NCBI RefSeq assembly: GCF_003344865.1
Contig: NZ_CP031165.1
Span: 3,415,910-3,479,909, forward strand
Source: Euzebya pacifica
GTDB taxonomy: Bacteria; Actinomycetota; Nitriliruptoria; Euzebyales; Euzebyaceae
Length of the DNA: 64,000 nt
Direction: 5' to 3'
The translations under genes were made by a program, and so were the position numbers. Below, piece by piece: positions 61,249-64,000 of the stretch. Below the pieces are notes generated by a model. The model had not been told where the DNA came from, ran no database searches, and saw nothing but the letters and a program-made list of their open reading frames with translations. The number at the start of each line of letters is the position of its first letter. The first letter of the stretch is position 1.

Positions 61249-61345
61249 CTCAACAGGGTCGGGGCGGGGTGATCGCGAATCAAGTGGGTGTCCCCCTTCC
61301 GCGTCGCCGTTGTCGCGGACATCACCACCAGGAGCCCGTCCGACC

Positions 61346-62848
61346 ATGCCCGCCATCCCCGTTCCCGACCAGCCCCTCGGCCGTCGCTCGTTCCTGCAGC
61401 GCAGCGCCTACTTCATCGGCGGCGCCGCAGCCGCCGTGCCGCTGTCGGCGCTGGCAGCCAACGCCGCACACGCCCAGACCGGTCCCGTCACCGCCGGTCC
61501 GCTGGGGCTGCACCTCGACGAGTCCCTCCAGCTCACCGACAACGGCGGCTACGGGCCGCTGCAGCCGTCCAACCTCGGTGAGGAGCTGTACCTGCCCGAG
61601 GGCTTCACGGCGAAAACGCTCTCGCCCAGGGGGACCACGATGAGCAACGGTGTGCCGGTCCCCGGTGCCCACGACGGCATGGCCTGCTTCGGCATGCCCG
61701 ACGGCACGCTGCGGCTGGTCCGCAACCACGAGACCTCCGGTGGCTCGCCGTTCGGTGCCAACGCCTACGACACCCAGCTCGGTGGCACGACGACCGTCGT
61801 GTTCGACCCCGAGGGAGACGGCGTCGAGCTGTCCACGCATCCCTCGGTGACCGGCCTGATCCGGCCGTGCGGCGGCGGTCCGACCCCGTGGGGTTCGTGG
61901 CTGGCCTGTGAGGAGACCACCGCCACGACCGACAAGCCGCACGGCTACGTGTTCGAGGTTCCCGCCGCCGCGGATACCCCCGTCGACCCCGTGCCGCTCG
62001 TGGCGATGGGCCGGTTCAACCACGAGGCTGTCGCCGTGGACCCGCGGTCCGGCGACGTCTACGAGACCGAGGACACCGGCAACTCCGGCATCTACCGGTT
62101 CCGGCCGACCGAACCCGGCAACCTGGCCGCCGGCGGCGAGCTGCAGATGCTCAAGGTCGTCGGGGTCGACGGCTACGACACGCGCACCGGGCAGGCCGTC
62201 GGCTCCTCCCTGGCGGTGGAGTGGGTACCGATCAACGACCCCGATCCCGCCGAGGCCGAGTGGACCGGTGACAACACCTACCGCGAGGGCATCGCGCGCG
62301 GCGGTGCGACGTTCGCCCGTGGCGAGGGTGCATGGACGGGGGTGACCACCGACGAGGACGGCAACGTCGTCGACGTCACGATCTGGTTCGCCTGCACCTC
62401 CGGCGGTGACGCCGGCGAGGGGCAGGTCTGGGCCTACCACCCGGACGTGGCCGACCCGGAGCACGGGCAGCTCACCCTCGTCTTCGAGTCGCCGGGCAAC
62501 CACGTCCTCGGCCACCCGGACAACATCACCGTGCACCCGGTCAGCGGGGTCGTCACGGTCTGCGAGGACGGCGGTGGCGCCCCCATCCAGCTGGCCGGCC
62601 AGGGCCTGCCGGGGTCGACCAACGGCATCCCGGCGGAGTCGACGTACAACGAGGCCCTTGCCCGCCGCCAGCGCGTCCACGGGGTGACCACCGACGGCAG
62701 GATCTTCTCCTTCGCCCACCAGTTCGGCTCGGAGTTCGCCGGCGCGTGCTGGAGCCCCGACGGGAAGTGGTTCTTCGTCAACATCCAGGGCAACGCCACG
62801 ACCTACGCGATCACCGGTCCCTGGGAGAAGGGTCCGTTCGGCCAGTGA
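61346..62848 (+). CDS. phoX: PhoX-family alkaline phosphatase, Tat-exported
   Basis: 500-aa secreted phosphatase (DUF839). Tat signal LGRRSFLQRSAYFIGGAAAA with AHAQ cleavage region. PhoX motifs: IRPCGGGPTPWGSWLACEET with the essential Cys, FNHEAVAVDPRSGDVYETED with acidic Ca/Fe ligands, VTIWFACTSGG, and HPDNITVHPVSGVVTVCEDG. ATG 61346 is chosen because AGGAG is about 11 bases upstream and the twin-arginine follows at residue 13. Uses Ca and Fe in characterised members and is exported folded. Preceded by a PHO-box-like repeat, so induced by phosphate limitation in all likelihood. Ends at a bidirectional terminator. Confidence 0.93.
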   Translation: MPAIPVPDQPLGRRSFLQRSAYFIGGAAAAVPLSALAANAAHAQTGPVTAGPLGLHLDESLQLTDNGGYGPLQPSNLGEELYLPEGFTAKTLSPRGTTMSNGVPVPGAHDGMACFGMPDGTLRLVRNHETSGGSPFGANAYDTQLGGTTTVVFDPEGDGVELSTHPSVTGLIRPCGGGPTPWGSWLACEETTATTDKPHGYVFEVPAAADTPVDPVPLVAMGRFNHEAVAVDPRSGDVYETEDTGNSGIYRFRPTEPGNLAAGGELQMLKVVGVDGYDTRTGQAVGSSLAVEWVPINDPDPAEAEWTGDNTYREGIARGGATFARGEGAWTGVTTDEDGNVVDVTIWFACTSGGDAGEGQVWAYHPDVADPEHGQLTLVFESPGNHVLGHPDNITVHPVSGVVTVCEDGGGAPIQLAGQGLPGSTNGIPAESTYNEALARRQRVHGVTTDGRIFSFAHQFGSEFAGACWSPDGKWFFVNIQGNATTYAITGPWEKGPFGQ

Positions 62849-62858
62849 TCACGGGGCG

Positions 62859-62887
62859 CTGGCCGGCCAGCCGGACTGGCCGGCCAG
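62859..62887. terminator. bidirectional terminator between phoX and methyltransferase
   Basis: CTGGCCGGCC (62859-62868) and GGCCGGCCAG (62878-62887), perfect 10-bp stem with a 9-base loop. A second stem GCCCGATC/GATCGGGC follows, using the last codons of the opposing gene. Confidence 0.65.
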
Positions 62888-62894
62888 GGCCCGA

Positions 62895-64000
62895 TCAGCA
62901 GTACCGATCGGGCACGCCGACGATGGTCAGGTCGCCCGGGCCCGACGGGGTGCGGTGATGCGGATCGACCCGCCCGGGAAGGAGGTCGGTCAACGAGCCG
63001 TTCTCCGCGGCGTACCACTCGCTGGGAAAGGCGAATCGCTCGTCGTCCCCATCGGACACATAGAGCGGGTTGCGGACCAAGCGTCCACGGTGATGCGGCG
63101 CCGGATCCGACAGGGCCGCTTCAGCAGCCAGTCCGTCGCCGATCGCCGCACACAACCACTTGCCACCCTCGAGGTCCGGACCGTCGATGGTCGGATCGGC
63201 GGTCCGGTTCGACAGGTAGGTCGCCTGCAGCTCGTCCTCGGTCCACATCCGGACCGGCCCGAGGGCCGACAGCATCCCGCGCCAGCCCTCCACGGTGTGC
63301 TCGGTGCCCTCGTGGGGTGCGTGGGCGACGTTGCCCAGCCTGGCCAGGACCACGGGCCCCCCTCCGGCGACTCGGACGAGCTCGGCGGCACGAGCGGGAA
63401 GGTCCGACAAGTAGCAGAACGCGTCGGAGCAGACCGCCGACGTCGCGGCACCGTCGCGAAGGGGCAGCGTGCGGTTGGCATCGGCGCACACGTGCAGCGC
63501 GTGCGGTGCGACGTACCACCTGCTGACCCACAGCGACAGGAACGACTGGTCGACGGCGATGGCCGGCCGTGTGGTGCCCAGCGTATGCAGCAGGTGCCCG
63601 TACCCGCTGCAGAGGTCGACGATCGGCCCGTCCGGCATCCCTTCCAGCAGCGCCAGCGCGGCCAGCATGCGGGGCTGTCCGAAGCGCATGAAGAAGTGGT
63701 TGTACAGGTCGCCCGGCAGCGCGGTGCGTCGGTAGGTCAGATGCAGCCAACGCTCTGCGGTCATCGTGTCCCGTCGACGTCGCAGGACGGCACCGATCAG
63801 GGGACGGCGCAGACGGGCCATCTCGCGGGCGATCGGCGATGCCGTGGCGACCCACCGGGGGATCCGTCGTCCGGACAGTCGATGCGGTGCCGGGGGCCGG
63901 ACGAGCAGGGTCGACAACACCGTGCTGGTTCGTCCCTCCCGCAGCCGAGCGACGACGTCGGCCACGCTCGGACCAGGAAGGACCACACCGGCGTCGGCCT
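62895..64000 (-). CDS. class I SAM-dependent methyltransferase, 5' end possibly outside window
   Basis: The frame is open from the right window edge to the stop at 62895. A GTG at 63986 would give 363 aa, but the codons before it (ADAG) look like more of the same protein, so it may start further right. The SAM site is DGPIVDLCSGYGHLLHTLG near residue 125 of that version, then PAIAVDQSFLSLWVSRWY and ALHVCADANRTLPLRDGAATSAVCSDAFCYL, which are motifs I to IV of Methyltransf_11. The C-terminal third is specific (GPDLEGGKWLCAAIGDG, FPSEWYAAENGSLTDLL). Similar genes occur in natural-product and surface-glycan clusters; the substrate is unknown. Confidence 0.75.
   Translation of the reverse strand, partial: ADAGVVLPGPSVADVVARLREGRTSTVLSTLLVRPPAPHRLSGRRIPRWVATASPIAREMARLRRPLIGAVLRRRRDTMTAERWLHLTYRRTALPGDLYNHFFMRFGQPRMLAALALLEGMPDGPIVDLCSGYGHLLHTLGTTRPAIAVDQSFLSLWVSRWYVAPHALHVCADANRTLPLRDGAATSAVCSDAFCYLSDLPARAAELVRVAGGGPVVLARLGNVAHAPHEGTEHTVEGWRGMLSALGPVRMWTEDELQATYLSNRTADPTIDGPDLEGGKWLCAAIGDGLAAEAALSDPAPHHRGRLVRNPLYVSDGDDERFAFPSEWYAAENGSLTDLLPGRVDPHHRTPSGPGDLTIVGVPDRYC

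Overview
The window is 64 kb of very GC-rich, gene-dense bacterial DNA with strong G/C third-position bias, many GTG starts, ATGA/GTGA stop-start overlaps, and many start codons only 6-10 bases downstream of a TAnnnT -10 box. This is the look of an actinobacterium. The mix of genes (GyrB-like subunit ending in LDI, a 13E12/DUF222 HNH gene, short second ThrRS, cell-wall-binding repeat 2 protein, succinylase-type dap genes) fits a deep-branching actinobacterium such as Euzebya/Nitriliruptor relatives, but that placement is only inference. No tRNA, rRNA, CRISPR, prophage or transposase was recognised.

Layout. 1-5.3 kb: 5'-portion of a beta-ketoacyl-ACP synthase, a two-gene ABC-2 exporter, and ctaA-ctaB (haem A/O synthesis). 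5.4-8.5 kb: transketolase-transaldolase operon. 8.6-12.3 kb: an unusual secreted-protein locus with two alternating pairs of a WxL-like small secreted protein and a DUF916-like membrane-anchored protein. 12.4-16.5 kb: nitroreductase and a type IIA topoisomerase A subunit interrupted by a 376-aa intein exactly after the catalytic tyrosine. 16.6-20.1 kb: YbhF-like exporter operon (permease, double-NBD ATPase, TetR) preceded by a 32-bp palindrome. 20.0-24.4 kb: maf, dus, an ACT protein and the topoisomerase B subunit. 24.5-28.5 kb: dapC-dapD-(Zn/HNH-like gene)-dapE. 28.8-34.7 kb: sigma-70 group 1/2 factor, HhH DNA glycosylase, SDR/DUF2867 protein, J-domain protein, and a small operon of 5'-3' exonuclease, TPM-like lipoprotein and an unknown protein. 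34.7-37.8 kb: SDR, alpha/beta hydrolase and membrane adenylate cyclase, coupled by GTGA overlaps. 37.8-41.2 kb: two PQQ-type sugar-dehydrogenase-fold exported proteins, one fused to cell-wall-binding repeats. 41.3-42.7 kb: a short threonyl-tRNA synthetase behind what looks like a complete ribosome-mediated attenuator with a Thr-rich leader peptide. 42.9-51.4 kb: 13E12 HNH gene, gpmA, Zn-ribbon membrane protein, PLP ammonia-lyase, pepA, GGDEF/EAL protein, proS. 51.4-58.1 kb: second GGDEF/EAL protein, macrodomain, AI-2E-type permease, 2OG-Fe oxygenase, thioesterase, PA-rich membrane protein. 58.1-64 kb: gcvP behind a tandem glycine riboswitch, phoX behind a PHO-box-like repeat, and a methyltransferase running off the right edge.

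How it works together. Most of the window is core metabolism (pentose phosphate, lysine/DAP, haem, glycine cleavage, tRNA charging) rather than a mobile island. The parts least explained by standard annotation are the WxL/DUF916 double module, the Thr attenuator plus short ThrRS, the cell-wall-binding/sugar-dehydrogenase fusion, and the palindrome-controlled exporter. Functions are from reading translated sequence and motifs; no database search was possible.
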